64,000 nucleotides of DNA from Trichaptum fuscoviolaceum (lineage: Eukaryota > Basidiomycota > Agaricomycetes > Hymenochaetales > Trichaptaceae): the NCBI GenBank assembly GCA_910574455.1, contig CAJSYZ010000002.1:5729671-5793670 (forward strand), given 5' to 3'. The notes under the pieces were generated by a model. It ran no database searches, was not told the origin of the DNA, and was given only the letters and a program-made list of their open reading frames with translations. The first letter of the stretch is position 1. Every line of letters starts with the position of its first letter. The position numbers and the translations under genes were made by a program. Below, piece after piece: positions 47,568 to 57,648 of this stretch.

Positions 47568-48811
47568 ATGAAAGCCGTCTGAAGTACAGATCTACTGTTT
47601 TCGTTGCAGTGCCGGTAGGCGGTGGCAAACAACGCTGGTACACTCTGAGTGAAACACATAAGCAAACCGAACCATAGAGTGGCACACAGCTGAAATTGCA
47701 CTTACGATGTCTAGCGCATCCGAGGCTGCCTGCCGGCTCAAGATATCGCTCAAATAGCGATTGAGTAAGAAGATGAAAGCACCCCAGCATTTCGCCCCTA
47801 CATTGTCCCCAACCTCGTCAACGTAAGCAGAAAATGCAGCAACCTTACCATCAAGTTTATTTACGCGATCGTTTACTTCCGTGAACAATTTGTTCAGAGA
47901 GTCGATTTTGCGCTCCGTCAGGATGCTTTGAGTGGGTACAATAGCCTTTACGGCCAAAGTCGCTCTCACTTCTTCTATCTCCTTCTGCCTCAACAGGCTC
48001 TCTTTCTCCTTCCCTTTCTCCTTCTCGAGACGATTGTCACGCGACGGGCCCGGCACTGTTGAGTCCTTCCCTTTTCCCTCTTCTTCTTCACGGCTGTCAC
48101 GTAGCGGGTCCGGCACTGCCAAATCTAATTCATGCTTATGCTTGTCCAATATGCGTTTAGACCCCGCCCTGTATCCCTGCATGAACTTCGTTCGGAGATC
48201 GTCGTATTTGCGAGTCTCATCCCTGACCGACTCGTTGGTCCCTGCGAGTTCTTTGAAGATAATTGAAATGCTGTTCAACATCTCGCACAGCGTCTCCTGG
48301 CGGTCTGAGTCTAAGGACATCGGCCTTTTTGCAAGCTCGACTTCAGAAAGACGGTCGGTTAAACTCTGTAGAAAATTACCGGTGGACTCCGCCGTGTTCG
48401 TGGCAATGTCTTTTGAAGCGGGGACCGAATTAGTAGCCTCAGGATCGATGGACAATTGTGGAGTCTCGCGGTTGTGGCGGTAAGAGAATACTACATCAAT
48501 AAACAGACGTCAGTATTTCCGACCACATTCGCAATACTATGTAAATAGTAGTATGGAGCGACTCGGAGATGCTCACTTTTACTTATGCTCGCGGAGCCAG
48601 AGTTTTTCAGTTTCCTGAACTTCCTCAAGAGCCACACACTCTTTCCCTGGGCCTCTACGTTTTGAATGGGGACATGGATTTGTCTGCCAGTGGTGTTTCC
48701 GGCAATGGCACTGGAGTGGGACGGCGAACTGCTAGAACTGGCAGCCTTGGGCTCCTTCGGGGTCTTCACAACATCCGCCCAGGAAGGTTTTTTGCTTTGA
48801 GGGTTTGACAT

Positions 48812-49445
48812 TGTTAGTACTTGAGTGAAGACTCGGAGTAGGATGGGGGTGTTAGTCAGAAGAGAACGTACATTTTGTAGGAAGTTCAAGTTCAGTATTC
48901 TTTCCCAACTTAGTAACAGAACAGCCTCTTCTACTACTAGTACTAGTAGTAGTAGAACTACTCGGAAGGTGATCGAACTTCTTCAACTTGAGGAGTAGCG
49001 CCGACTTCAACTTGAAGTTCCCTAGTACTAGTAAGGGGAGTAGTAGTAAAGGGCACTGTATCCCCTAAATTGCCGTGGGATACCTGCATATTTTCACCGC
49101 CCCTAACCTCAGCCTGAGGCTGCCGTCACGGTGGGTTCTCTCACTGCCAGTGTGCCGCAGTGGTGCCGTCTCAGGCTCGGACTCGGAGTCAGCCGACTCC
49201 GACTCGGACTCGGAGTCTGGATCAAGATGATGATGAGGCACCATTTTAGGCCGTAGGACTACTATATATTCAAGTGCCCGCCTCGTGTCATACTATTAGT
49301 CCTACACTACCTCAGGCTCCTTCCCCTGTAGCTGCCAGTGGCAAAGGTGCAATTAACTTTTTACACGTATCAGCCTGAGTGCTCCCAGGTCATAACCTGA
49401 ACTTGAAGTACTAAAGCAATCAGCGTGAGTCTTGCTACTTCGGAG
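48812..49445. promoter_or_regulatory. Divergent word-rich promoter region between members 2 and 3
   Basis: These 634 bases separate two family members transcribed in opposite directions. The region is dense in the shared words: CTACTACTAGTACTAGTAGTAGTAG (48932-48956), CAACTTGAGG/TTCAACTTGAAG (48983-49018), CTAGTACTAGTAAGG (49022), TCACTGCCAGTG (49140), and alternating ACTCGGAGTC/GACTCCGACTCGG (49176-49220). CTATATATTC at 49262 may be a TATA box for member 3. Confidence 0.55.
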
Positions 49446-51806
49446 ATGATCCCAATCGCACTCCTCCTGAATTCGAACTTCAAGATGCCAGTGTCTGCCA
49501 CAATCGACAACGACAACGGCCTATCTACCAGTCACTTGATGCAGGATGAAGATTACGACTCAGATTCTGACAGCACCGTGTCTTCGATAATTGGTTCAGA
49601 TCAGAATCTTTCTGATGGGTCGTACTGCGAGTCCGAATGGGATGAAGATGATCCACTGTCAGGTACTGTAAACATTCAAATTGTGAATAATGAAATCATC
49701 CATTGATCTTGGGATCAGACGGGCGATTCGGTCTGGCAGAATCTTCTCGGTTAACTATGCCATCTATGTCTTCGCGTGCGACACCGTTCAACCCGCTTGT
49801 TCATACAGACGTGATAGAGAAGTTAAAATCACATCTTCAACGTGCAGCAGAGCACTATGAGCGCTACGGGTTCGATGCTCAGTCAAAGGAATATCGCACG
49901 GTTCTCAGTGTAGCAAAATATCTCGAGGCAACAGTCATTGCTTCAAATGAGCAATATGCACGGGCCGTTGAGTGTGGCAAGAAGCTAGAAAACAGGATGT
50001 TACACGAGTTGAACAAGCACAAGGCGGAAAGGGTGGAGTTAAGGAACTTGCTCGTCTCCCAAGCTGAAGAGTCGGCGCTCCTCAAGCGTCACATGATTCG
50101 GATCCTCACGCTCACTGGGCATGGAGTCACCACTCAGGCTCAGGCTGCTTATGAGCCCGGGCCTGAGCCTGCCAGTAACACTGGGATTCAAGGTAGTACA
50201 ACATCAACGGCGTCGACAGCACCAGCAGTCCCCGAGGTCGAATCCGAGTTGCTAGTATCGGCTGGCATTCAGCCTGAGGCTGACGATCATCATGATTCCA
50301 TTCAAGTTCCCGCTGAGGCTGCCACCGTCACCGTGACTGCCAGTGACCCCGGGCCGGGCATCTTCAAGTTGAGGACTGCAAGTCGGAGCCGAGTCACTAC
50401 TCTGAGTACTATGAGTAGCCTGAAACCACTGGCAGTGGCAGCAAACGGCACGCCGACTGAGAGCCTGGGTGCAGACGTAAGTGCGCACTCAGTACCAGTT
50501 GCCTGCACAATCTAACATCATGATGAAGTTCTTCGTAGAGCGCCGGCCTGCCAGTGAGCCCGAGTGCCACCATGCTTGTGATTGCCAGTGCCATTGCCAG
50601 CCCGGGTGGTGGCAGGATCCTGCACTAACTATTCGGAATTGTATAGGCAACCTAAGGGCTGCTGTGGCCGCGGGTTTCGCATCTCTGCTTCCTGAAGCAA
50701 TGCCAGTACACTCGTTTGCCAATCATCTTGATGATGGCATCATCTGGGATAAATTCCTCCGTCGATTAGTCCATATCTACCATGAACACTTCATGTGCAT
50801 TTTGATGGATATTGTCGACTTCCAATCCGGCTCACGCCGATCCGAATTGTTCTGGTGTCAAACTACATCTGTCTTCAGCAGTTTGAGCGCCGACAGACTT
50901 GCAGATCCTCTAGCAGCTAGGCAGATCTATCAGAATATCGTTGATAAATTCGTCCCACACACCACTTTCCCCGTGCAGCGCAAAAGCACAGAGCATGGAG
51001 ATGTACTCAATGATTCCAAAGGGACGAAACCTATGGATCCCAAACTTGTGCTTAGGTTCTTCGTCCCTCTGCTTATTTGGTCGTACAACGGGTGCAAGGA
51101 AGGATTGTATTTGCTGGATGCCAGGTCCGAGTCTGCAGTGGTCGAACGTTCTTCTCTCTTTCAATACGGATCGGCGCTTGACGTCCGGCGCCATCCGATG
51201 CACAGTGCCGAACTTCGTGGATTGCTTTCTTCTACTAGCAAACCCTATGAAGGTGTCCAGAATCTCGAAGTATGCGAAGCGCGTTCGACAATATTGAACA
51301 AATTCAACACAGTCATGAAATGCTTGGCAATCCTCACCGATGACACTCTCCTAGATGTGCTACTCACCAACGATTGCGCGATGCAACTTTTTTACAACCC
51401 GTCTATGTCGGCCGATAACACTACGCGAACGGGGACTCTGCTAACTGAGGCCTTGGAGACGGTTTGCGACGACGATGTGTTTGGTGTGGCCCACGAAGCA
51501 ATCTATGAAGAGCGTCTGGGGGAAATTGAGCATTGTCTCTTCGGAAGTGATGTTGACTACATCAGTAGTGACAAGAACGGTCTTATATTGACAGAACGGC
51601 AGATCGATGATTTTGTTTCAAAGGCAGTTGAGGACGACTCGAAGTCACCGGCGCACTGGCGTGACTGCCGACGCCCGCGGTGGCCTGCCAGTGAGATCGT
51701 TGATGATTATGTTGTACTTCTGGCGCTTCTCGATAACTTGCACCCCCGGGCCTGCGACTCGGAGTCAGCGGACGTTGGCGTTTATATTGCGGATGCATCT
51801 ACTTGA
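49446..51806 (+). CDS. Unrecognised large protein, three-exon family, member 3
   Basis: Exons are 49446-49662, 49719-50476 and 50541-51806. The introns are 56 and 64 nt, phases 1 and 0, and the total is 746 residues. Exon 1 is acidic (DEDYDSDSDSTVSS, ESEWDEDDP). Exon 2 starts with a coiled coil (VIEKLKSHLQRAAEHY ... LENRMLHELNKHKAERVELRNLL) and continues into a Pro/Glu/Ala/Ser-rich linker built from the same DNA words seen in the promoters. Exon 3 starts with Cys/His residues (PECHHACDCQCHCQPG) that might bind metal. It then has LVLRFFVPLLIWSYNGCKEG and VMKCLAILTDDTLLDVLL, counterparts of conserved blocks in member 1 (VKRWLAIVTNDEIF). No known domain is recognised. The start may lie further upstream if there is another exon. 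Confidence 0.6.
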
Positions 51807-52222
51807 CTAAAGATCAGTACTTTCCAAGTGTTAGCAGTCGTCGTATGTCTGGTATTATGTACTATTACTAATAGTAATAACTTGAAGGAGTATCATTATC
51901 CGAGGATCTCATTCATTTGTAAACACTCTCATTGGGTCCCCTCAACTTTACCTCACTGCCAGTGGCAGGCTGGACCCTGAACTCGGCCTCTCATAGTACT
52001 AGTAGTAGCCTGAGTAACCGTGGGACTCGGAGGGTTTGGGAGGCTGAGCTCTCAGGACTCGGAGTATCATGATCATCATGATTACTACTACAGCCCGGGC
52101 CTGAGTACTACTATTCCGTCTTAGTAGGCGACTCAGGCTTTAAGTCGGAGTCCGCGCACGTGAGCTCCTGAGCCTCAGGCTGAGTCCGCACGCCACCTCA
52201 CTGGTGGCAAGCTGTAGTAGGC
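51807..52222. promoter_or_regulatory. Word-rich island upstream of peptidase gene 1
   Basis: It contains TACTATTACTAATAGTAATA (51861), CACTGCCAGTGGCAGG (51954), TAGTACTAGTAGTAGCCTGAG (51993), ATCATGATCATCATGAT (52067) next to TACTACTACAGCCCGGGCCTGAG, and GAGCCTCAGGCTGAG (52169). No gene. Confidence 0.5.
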
Positions 52223-52230
52223 TATATAAG
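52223..52230 (+). promoter_or_regulatory. TATA box of peptidase gene 1
   Basis: TATATAAG lies 56 nt before the proposed ATG at 52286. The sister gene has ATATAAGAG at a similar distance. Confidence 0.55.
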
Positions 52231-52285
52231 AAGGCCACATCCCCGTCACGGATGCCCCCATCAGGCTCACTACTACTGCCAAATC

Positions 52286-54877
52286 ATGGTTTGTCTATTG
52301 CTTTTTTCCGTCCCCCGCCCCCCTCACTGGCATACTAATTTTCCCCCTCACACTGGCAGCTCGATAGTACTAGTAATTACTTGAAACGAGGTCACCCCGA
52401 GTCCTTCAAGTTCGGGGGTCCGAATCGGGGCCCGTCACCCGCCACCGACGACTCGGAGGTCGAGTCGGATATATTCGAGTTCCCGTCTTCTGTATGTTTG
52501 TTACTTTGTTTTGAATAATGCAATCTCAACACTAATGTGCTTCCTTTCCTCTTTCTGCTTCAAGGTATCTCGTGAAACAAGGAGGAAATTAGCGAATGGA
52601 GAACTTAAGATTCAGGTGGTGCATGCGGACGATGGAACTACCGTGAAGATGCGGGTGGTGAGCGTTACAGAAGAAAGAATAAAGGTAGTTGTTGACAGCG
52701 TACCATCTTATTTTTATCTCCCATGCTGATTTTCTATGACCTCCCCTCTCTGCATCAAATAGAGTCATTTCTCAGACAAGCTGTCCACCAGCACTCGGCT
52801 GATGGTCCCAGCACTGCCGGCAACTCAGAAGACAGGACTGAGAGAGGGTTTGTCCAGCTCCGATGCCATGGACATTGATTCCCCCCGGACGTTGGAGACT
52901 TCAAGGTTTAATTCGAATGATTATGTCGACTATTACTGGGGGATCCCGTCCAACGCACGTCTAGTCGGTCGGAGCGGCTTTTTCGAGGATCACATCGAGT
53001 ATATACCCGAGGCTGCGCAGCTTGCTGCAGGTACAGGAAGGGCGATGAAACATATCAACGTCCTTGACAACGACTGCCCTCTCATTGGGGCTTGGCCTGA
53101 ATTAGAGCCTATACTCAGTACAGCTTACGATAAATATGGCATCGGGCATACAATCACTTGCGTGGACATATGCAAGTTAGGGTTTGATAAAGAAGGGAAG
53201 GGCGATCCCGTTGTCGTCTGGATTGGAGGTGTACCGTCGAAATACGAAGTCCTCATAGAGGGATACAAGAGACCTTCCGGTGACGTCTACTGCTGGTGTG
53301 CAGATCACATTAGAGTCTCGATTCTCGAGAAATTCGGAAGCAAAGGCTTGGACTCGGAGTCGTTTGAGGTAGAATTCCGCGAGGCCATTCCGAGGATTAG
53401 ATCTTGTTTGACGTCCGACTTCGACACCGCTGGTCCCAGTCAAACTGGGCATGTGTCTGCAGACACAGAGGCCATTTCTACGATCAGCTCCGCATACGAA
53501 GATCTCGCAGTCGCCGGTCCCAGTGAACCAAATGTGCCTGCAGTCTCTACCACCAGTCTTCCACCCGAAAATCAGCTGCCTGCTAATCCGGATGGGCCGC
53601 CTCTGTTGGCTGTCCCTGACCATAGCGAGGATGACCCGCTGTTTCAGTATGCTAATCTATCTAGTCTGCGGGAGTGTATTTCGACCCTTTTAGGAACGAG
53701 CGCAGGTGAACCCAACTCTCGTTATTACGGGACCTGGGGCCCCATCTTCAAATTTGAGGGCGAGGGCGATAATAGACTTTTCAGGCTAACGTGTTGACAC
53801 GTGCTCATACCCGATGGATATGCAAAAACCATTGACCTCCGCGAGCCAATTGACGGAAGTGATCTGATTATCAACACCTCCGATCTGTACACAGCCGAAA
53901 TCCTACCCAATAGCGCATATGAAAAATGGGAAGATCGAGAACTCTACAGGGCGTTAGACGAAATTGCATACAAAAAGGAGACACAGGCATCATCGACCCG
54001 TATACGAGATATTGATTTGGTCGAATCGGCGATTATTGTCGGTAACGAGAAGTTGGAGACAGATGGGGACCGCTACAAAATCCCAGACGGTTACGGATTT
54101 CTCTCTGAAACATCAAAATCTTCCGCAGAACTTACAGCCTTGAGATTAGGCGCGATTGCCATTCTGAACAATTGCACTAGGCAGAAAAGTGCGGTTGATA
54201 AGTTTCTGGACACATTGCGAGGATTTCGCGCGGACGGTGGATCAGCCATCGGCTATGTCGTCTTCTCTCCATCACCGAGGCTCCCGCTATTTGGGAAAAT
54301 GTACTCAAGAGACATTGCCGTTGTTCAGTTGTTCAACAACAAGGTTAACCCTGGAAACTTCCTCCATAACTATATCGACTTTCAGCAGTATAGTTCCATG
54401 ACGAACATCCCCGATATTCGAGCCATGTACAAACAGGATTCAAAGGCGTACCCTTCGAACAATCGTCTTCAAATCAAAGGTTTTATCGATCCTCAGCGGT
54501 ACAAGGAGAAGATAGCTGTCATCAAGGCTGGTTTTAAAACCGGCGTAACAGTTGGTATGGCCAACCCGATCATGGCCCATGTCGATATGCTTCTTGTCGG
54601 GCAGGTCTCTGACGACGTGGAAGGAAAGCCTAAGGAAACAATACGTAACAAAATTGACGAATACTATTGGAGCATTCCTTTGCAGCGAAACAATCTTTTT
54701 TCTGAGCCTGGTGATTCTGGTTCTCTCGTCGCTGACTTGGAGGGACGTTGGAGTGGACTATTGATAGCTGGTAATGGCGAGGATGACACAAATATGGACT
54801 TTTCCTACGCGCTCCCCGCTTACGTTATCAATGCGATGCTTAAGCAATCCGGTTTTCGGGACATTGTTCTTCCGTGA
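52286..54877 (+). pseudogene. Trypsin-like serine peptidase gene 1, interrupted by TGA before the catalytic His
   Basis: The proposed model is exon 1 (only the ATG, 52286-52288), then 52360-52491, 52565-52684 and 52763-54877, all phase 0. A TGA at 53795-53797 interrupts the last exon. The first roughly 220 residues of the last exon are an unrecognised region almost identical to the gene at 55407. A S1-type peptidase domain follows. The triad appears in order: His (LTC-stop-HVLIPDG, His codon 53798-53800), Asp (RDIAVVQLF) and Ser (EPGDSGSLVADLEG). The stop lies exactly between the Cys and His of a motif usually written C-[RQ]-H, so CGA to TGA is the simplest cause. No signal peptide is seen, so the ancestral enzyme was probably cytosolic. 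Downstream of the stop the frame stays open for 360 codons. Confidence 0.7.
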
Positions 54878-55344
54878 TGATGACTCTGTCCGTGAACTAT
54901 GAGTCTTTGCTTTGTCAATTGCTGACCTTCCCTTTATTTGCGCGGTTCCTTCGCTATGCCTTCCCCTTAGTAGCTTATTGTTACTTTTGTCGCGTGTCGT
55001 TCAGATGTACTATACTATATTCAAGTTAGCAGTGCGAACTTGAATGCCATGCCAGCCTTCAAGTTGTCACTGGCACGGTCACGGTCACTGGCACCGTGCC
55101 AGCCTGAGTGCCAGTGACCGTGACGGTGGCACATTCAAGTTCAACAAGTTATCCGATCGGTCCCTCCGAGTTGTCGGCGACTCGGACTGTAGTACGGCAC
55201 TGGCATTCAAGTTAGCCACTTCAAGTTGCAGCCTACTAAGTGGTCTGCTGTATTATCTTGATCATGATCATGATCACTATTCTTAGTCTCGGAGTCGCAC
55301 CACTGCCACCGAACCTCAGGCTGACTCCGAGTCGGAGTGCTGGC
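54878..55344. promoter_or_regulatory. Word-rich island upstream of peptidase gene 2
   Basis: It contains GAACTTGAATG, TTCAAGTTG, repeated CACTGGCACGGTCACGGTCACTGGCA and its inverse (see the inverted repeat), TTCAAGTTCAACAAG, CTCCGAGTTGTCGGCGACTCGG and TTGATCATGATCATGATCAC (55258). No gene. Confidence 0.5.
55078..55124. repeat. Perfect 16-bp inverted repeat
   Basis: GTCACGGTCACTGGCA (55078-55093) and TGCCAGTGACCGTGAC (55109-55124) flank a 15-nt spacer, about 280 nt upstream of the ATG at 55407. Confidence 0.8.
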
Positions 55345-55353
55345 ATATAAGAG
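55345..55353 (+). promoter_or_regulatory. TATA box of peptidase gene 2
   Basis: ATATAAGAG lies 54 nt before the ATG at 55407, in the same position as in peptidase gene 1. Confidence 0.55.
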
Positions 55354-56124
55354 GGAACTTTCCCCTTTGCCCACTCCACTCAGGCTGGCAGGCTCACAAG
55401 GCAACAATGGCAATGAAACTTCAAGTTGAAGTAGTATGTCCTCCTTTTTTGACTTCTCTATCTCCCCACTCATACTTAACTCTGTGCGTTAAAGGGTCTC
55501 TATGAAGGAGACTCGGAAGCGGGCCAGGGATACATAAGTACCGCTGCGACCTTGAACACCAAGCTCAAGCAGCGCAAGTCAAAGTTTCATCCGAGTCGTA
55601 CTAGTAGGCGTGACGCGTCGAAGTATGTCGAAGGTTCTAGTAATGTATGTTTTGTTGCCTTACTTTGAGTAATGCCCTCCATGCTGATCTATAATCACTT
55701 CTCCCCTCTCTGCATCAAATAGAGTCATTCCTTAGACATGCTGTCCACCAGCACTCGGCTGATGGTCCCAGCACTGCCGGCGACTCAGAAGACAGGACTG
55801 AGAGAGGGTTTGTCCAGCTCCGATGCCATGGACATTGATTCCCCCCGGACGTTGGAGACTTCAAGGTTTAATTCGAATGATTATGTCGACTATTACTGGG
55901 GGATCCCGTCCAACGCACGTCTAGTCGGTCGGAGCGGCTTTTTCAAGGATCACATCGAGTATATACCCGAGGCTGCGCAGCTTGCTGCAGGTACAGGAAG
56001 GGCGATGAAGCACATCAACGCCCTTGACAACGACTGCCCTCTCATTGGGACTTGGCCTGAATTAGAGCCTATACTCAGTACAGCTTACGATGAATATGGC
56101 GTCGGGCATACGATCACTTGCATG

Positions 56125-56289
56125 TGTTAGGAATTTAGAGAGTGTGCCACAGATGGTGGCAGTCAAGAGTAGAGAGCGATCCCCTGTATCATAATGTGCT
56201 ACGAGAAATATATACATGCATGGCAAGTCAGCCCGTATCTAAACCCAAATCGGGTAGTGTGCCCGCCGCCATAAACATAGGCCTCAACA
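56125..56289 (-). repeat. LTR of the copia-type element (3' in element sense)
   Basis: 165 bp, TG..CA ends, nearly identical to 57484-57648. Confidence 0.9.
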
Positions 56290-56453
56290 CTCCCCCTCGG
56301 CGAGCACACTCTGACAAGAAATTACAGGAAAAAATAACATAGAAATGTGAGAGTAACAGCAGACAAAAAATCCAGCAATACCCGGCATGCACCAGCAGAC
56401 AAACAGACAGACAGACAGGCAGTGTGACAGCCAAGCTCCCCCTAAATGTGACA

Positions 56454-57383
56454 TCAGAGAGCGAATTTAATATCGGCAAGTGAGGCCGAGGCGGGATCCG
56501 GGGCTTGGAACGCCAGAGAAGCAGTTTCCTGCGCAGTCGGGTTATTACTGTTGTTGTTGTTGTTGTTGTTGTTGTCTTTGTTTGGTGGTATTGCCTTGCA
56601 GAAGTCGCGAGTATGTCCAGTCTCGCCACAGCGCCAGCATGCGAAATCCGGCTTGCGAGGGGAACTGCCGGCGGAGCGGAAACGAGAGTGGTTGCCAGTG
56701 GACTTGGACGTGAGAGCAACTTCGGTGGTGGCATCATAATTTGACTTGCGGTGATCACCATAAGTGGAACGACGAGCCTCTTCGTTAATTAGCCGGGCAA
56801 TAATAAAGTCCAGGGTCATCACCTCCGGTGGTGTACCATCAAGGGAAATAACGAAAGATTCGTAAGAAGAGTCCAGACCCATCGTGAGAGCCAAAATAAG
56901 GTCTTCATCATCAATTCGGACACCAATTTGCTCGAGGTCCCAACGAATTGATTTGACCCTGCTGATCCAGCCAGACATTGGTTCCGATTCTCGCTTCTTA
57001 GCCGAAAGGAAAGTTCTACGAAGTGACAGTCTTGTAGCCAGACCCTGAGCCTTATGTGTTGCCTTGACAGCCAGCCAAATCACATGCGGGTCTTTATCTT
57101 GCATATGGACCAATTGAGATTTATCGGCACGCTCAATAAGCATAGCGCGCGCTTGTGCCATTTTCGTTGCCGACCGCTTCTTCAGGGCCTTGTCAAAGGC
57201 ATCTTGAATTTCTTCCGGAGTCTTTCCTTCTATGTCCACAATAGGCTCAATCATGGTCCATAAGTCCTTCCGAACTAAGGCAGCCTCCGTGCGCATGGTC
57301 CATTCCGAGTAGTTCTTGTCGTGCAGGCGAAGAGGCCCGGTGGCACCAGGCACCTTGTCAGACTCGCTTCCCGATTCAGACAT
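56454..57383 (-). CDS. Copia-type Gag protein (UBN2-like region plus zinc knuckle)
   Basis: The ATG at 57383 gives 309 residues. The N-terminal two thirds follow the layout of copia Gag: LHDKNYSEWTMRTEAAL, then LWTMIEPIVD, KATHKAQGLATRLSLRRTFL, MSGWISRVKSIRWDLEQIGV and LILALTMGLDSSYESFVIS. One CCHC knuckle follows (CWRCGETGHTRDFC), and then a run of Asn encoded by a (TGT)n tract on the plus strand (56548-56572). The frame is intact, so the protein can be made. It would coat the element RNA; packaging by a partner element is inferred. Confidence 0.85.
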   Translation of the reverse strand: MSESGSESDKVPGATGPLRLHDKNYSEWTMRTEAALVRKDLWTMIEPIVDIEGKTPEEIQDAFDKALKKRSATKMAQARAMLIERADKSQLVHMQDKDPHVIWLAVKATHKAQGLATRLSLRRTFLSAKKRESEPMSGWISRVKSIRWDLEQIGVRIDDEDLILALTMGLDSSYESFVISLDGTPPEVMTLDFIIARLINEEARRSTYGDHRKSNYDATTEVALTSKSTGNHSRFRSAGSSPRKPDFACWRCGETGHTRDFCKAIPPNKDNNNNNNNNSNNPTAQETASLAFQAPDPASASLADIKFAL

Positions 57384-57470
57384 ACTAGCTTCCAGATAAA
57401 GACAGGCAGGCTTCAACAGACAGACAGACAGACAGATGTAGTAGATGTATGCGGCAGATAGTTAGAGCGA

Positions 57471-57483
57471 GGGGCTCATAACC
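57471..57483 (-). other. Primer-binding site for an initiator tRNA-Met half
   Basis: In element sense GGTTATGAGCCCC follows directly after the 5' LTR. Its complement GGGGCTCATAACC matches the anticodon arm of eukaryotic initiator tRNA-Met (..GGGCUCAUAACC..), as known for Drosophila copia and yeast Ty5, which prime from a cleaved half-tRNA. Confidence 0.75.
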
Positions 57484-57648
57484 TGTTAGGAATTTAGAGA
57501 GTGTGCCACAGATGGTGGCAGTCAAGAGTAGAGAGCGATCCCCTGTATCGTAATGTGCTACGAGAAATATATACATGCATGGCAAGTCAGCCCGTATCTA
57601 AACCCAAATCGGATAGTGTGCCCGCCGCCATAAACATAGGCCTCAACA
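57484..57648 (-). repeat. LTR of the copia-type element (5' in element sense)
   Basis: 165 bp, partner of 56125-56289. Confidence 0.9.

Larger units (their letters stand above)
41101..47572 (-). mobile_element. Non-autonomous LTR retrotransposon with 2.5-kb LTRs (gag-like only)
   Basis: Two long direct repeats (41106-43605 and 45086-47567) start TGTTACGACC and end ATCCCGACA on the plus strand and enclose only about 1.48 kb. A 5-bp target duplication ATGAA flanks the whole (41101-41105, 47568-47572). The element is oriented on the minus strand: a gag-like gene on that strand, a primer site next to the right LTR, and a purine tract (GGAGGGGGGTAA) next to the left LTR. There is no protease, reverse transcriptase, RNase H or integrase, so it must be moved by enzymes made elsewhere. 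Terminal sequences and primer site resemble the gypsy element at 60769. Confidence 0.9.
39606..48811 (-). pseudogene. Unrecognised large protein, three-exon family, member 2, split by LTR element
   Basis: Minus-strand exons are 48577-48811, 47706-48490, and an exon 3 that begins at 47644 and is interrupted at 47568-47572 by the LTR element. It resumes at 41105 and ends at 39606. Ignoring the insert and one copy of the 5-bp duplication, the frame is continuous over 863 residues, with intron phases 1 and 0 as in the sister genes. Exon 1 has SKKPSWADVV and a Ser run. Exon 2 is rich in Lys/Glu coiled coil (REEEEGKGK.., EKEKGKEKESLLRQKEIEEV, SLNKLFTEVNDRVNKLDGKV). Exon 3 has TTMLRFFTPRLKLFYECHRN, the counterpart of VLRFFVPLLIWSYNG in member 3. 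Function unknown. The gene is inactivated in this genome copy, and the inactivation is recent because the two LTRs are almost identical. Confidence 0.7.

Noticed and set aside
53795..53797. Selenocysteine or programmed readthrough at TGA
   Set aside because: No sign of the needed RNA structure is visible, the following base is C without the CUA context, fungi generally lack selenocysteine, and the paralogue has an ordinary Gln codon.
57471..57483. Remnant of an initiator tRNA gene
   Set aside because: Only the anticodon arm matches; there are no acceptor or T arms around it and it adjoins an LTR, so it is a primer site.
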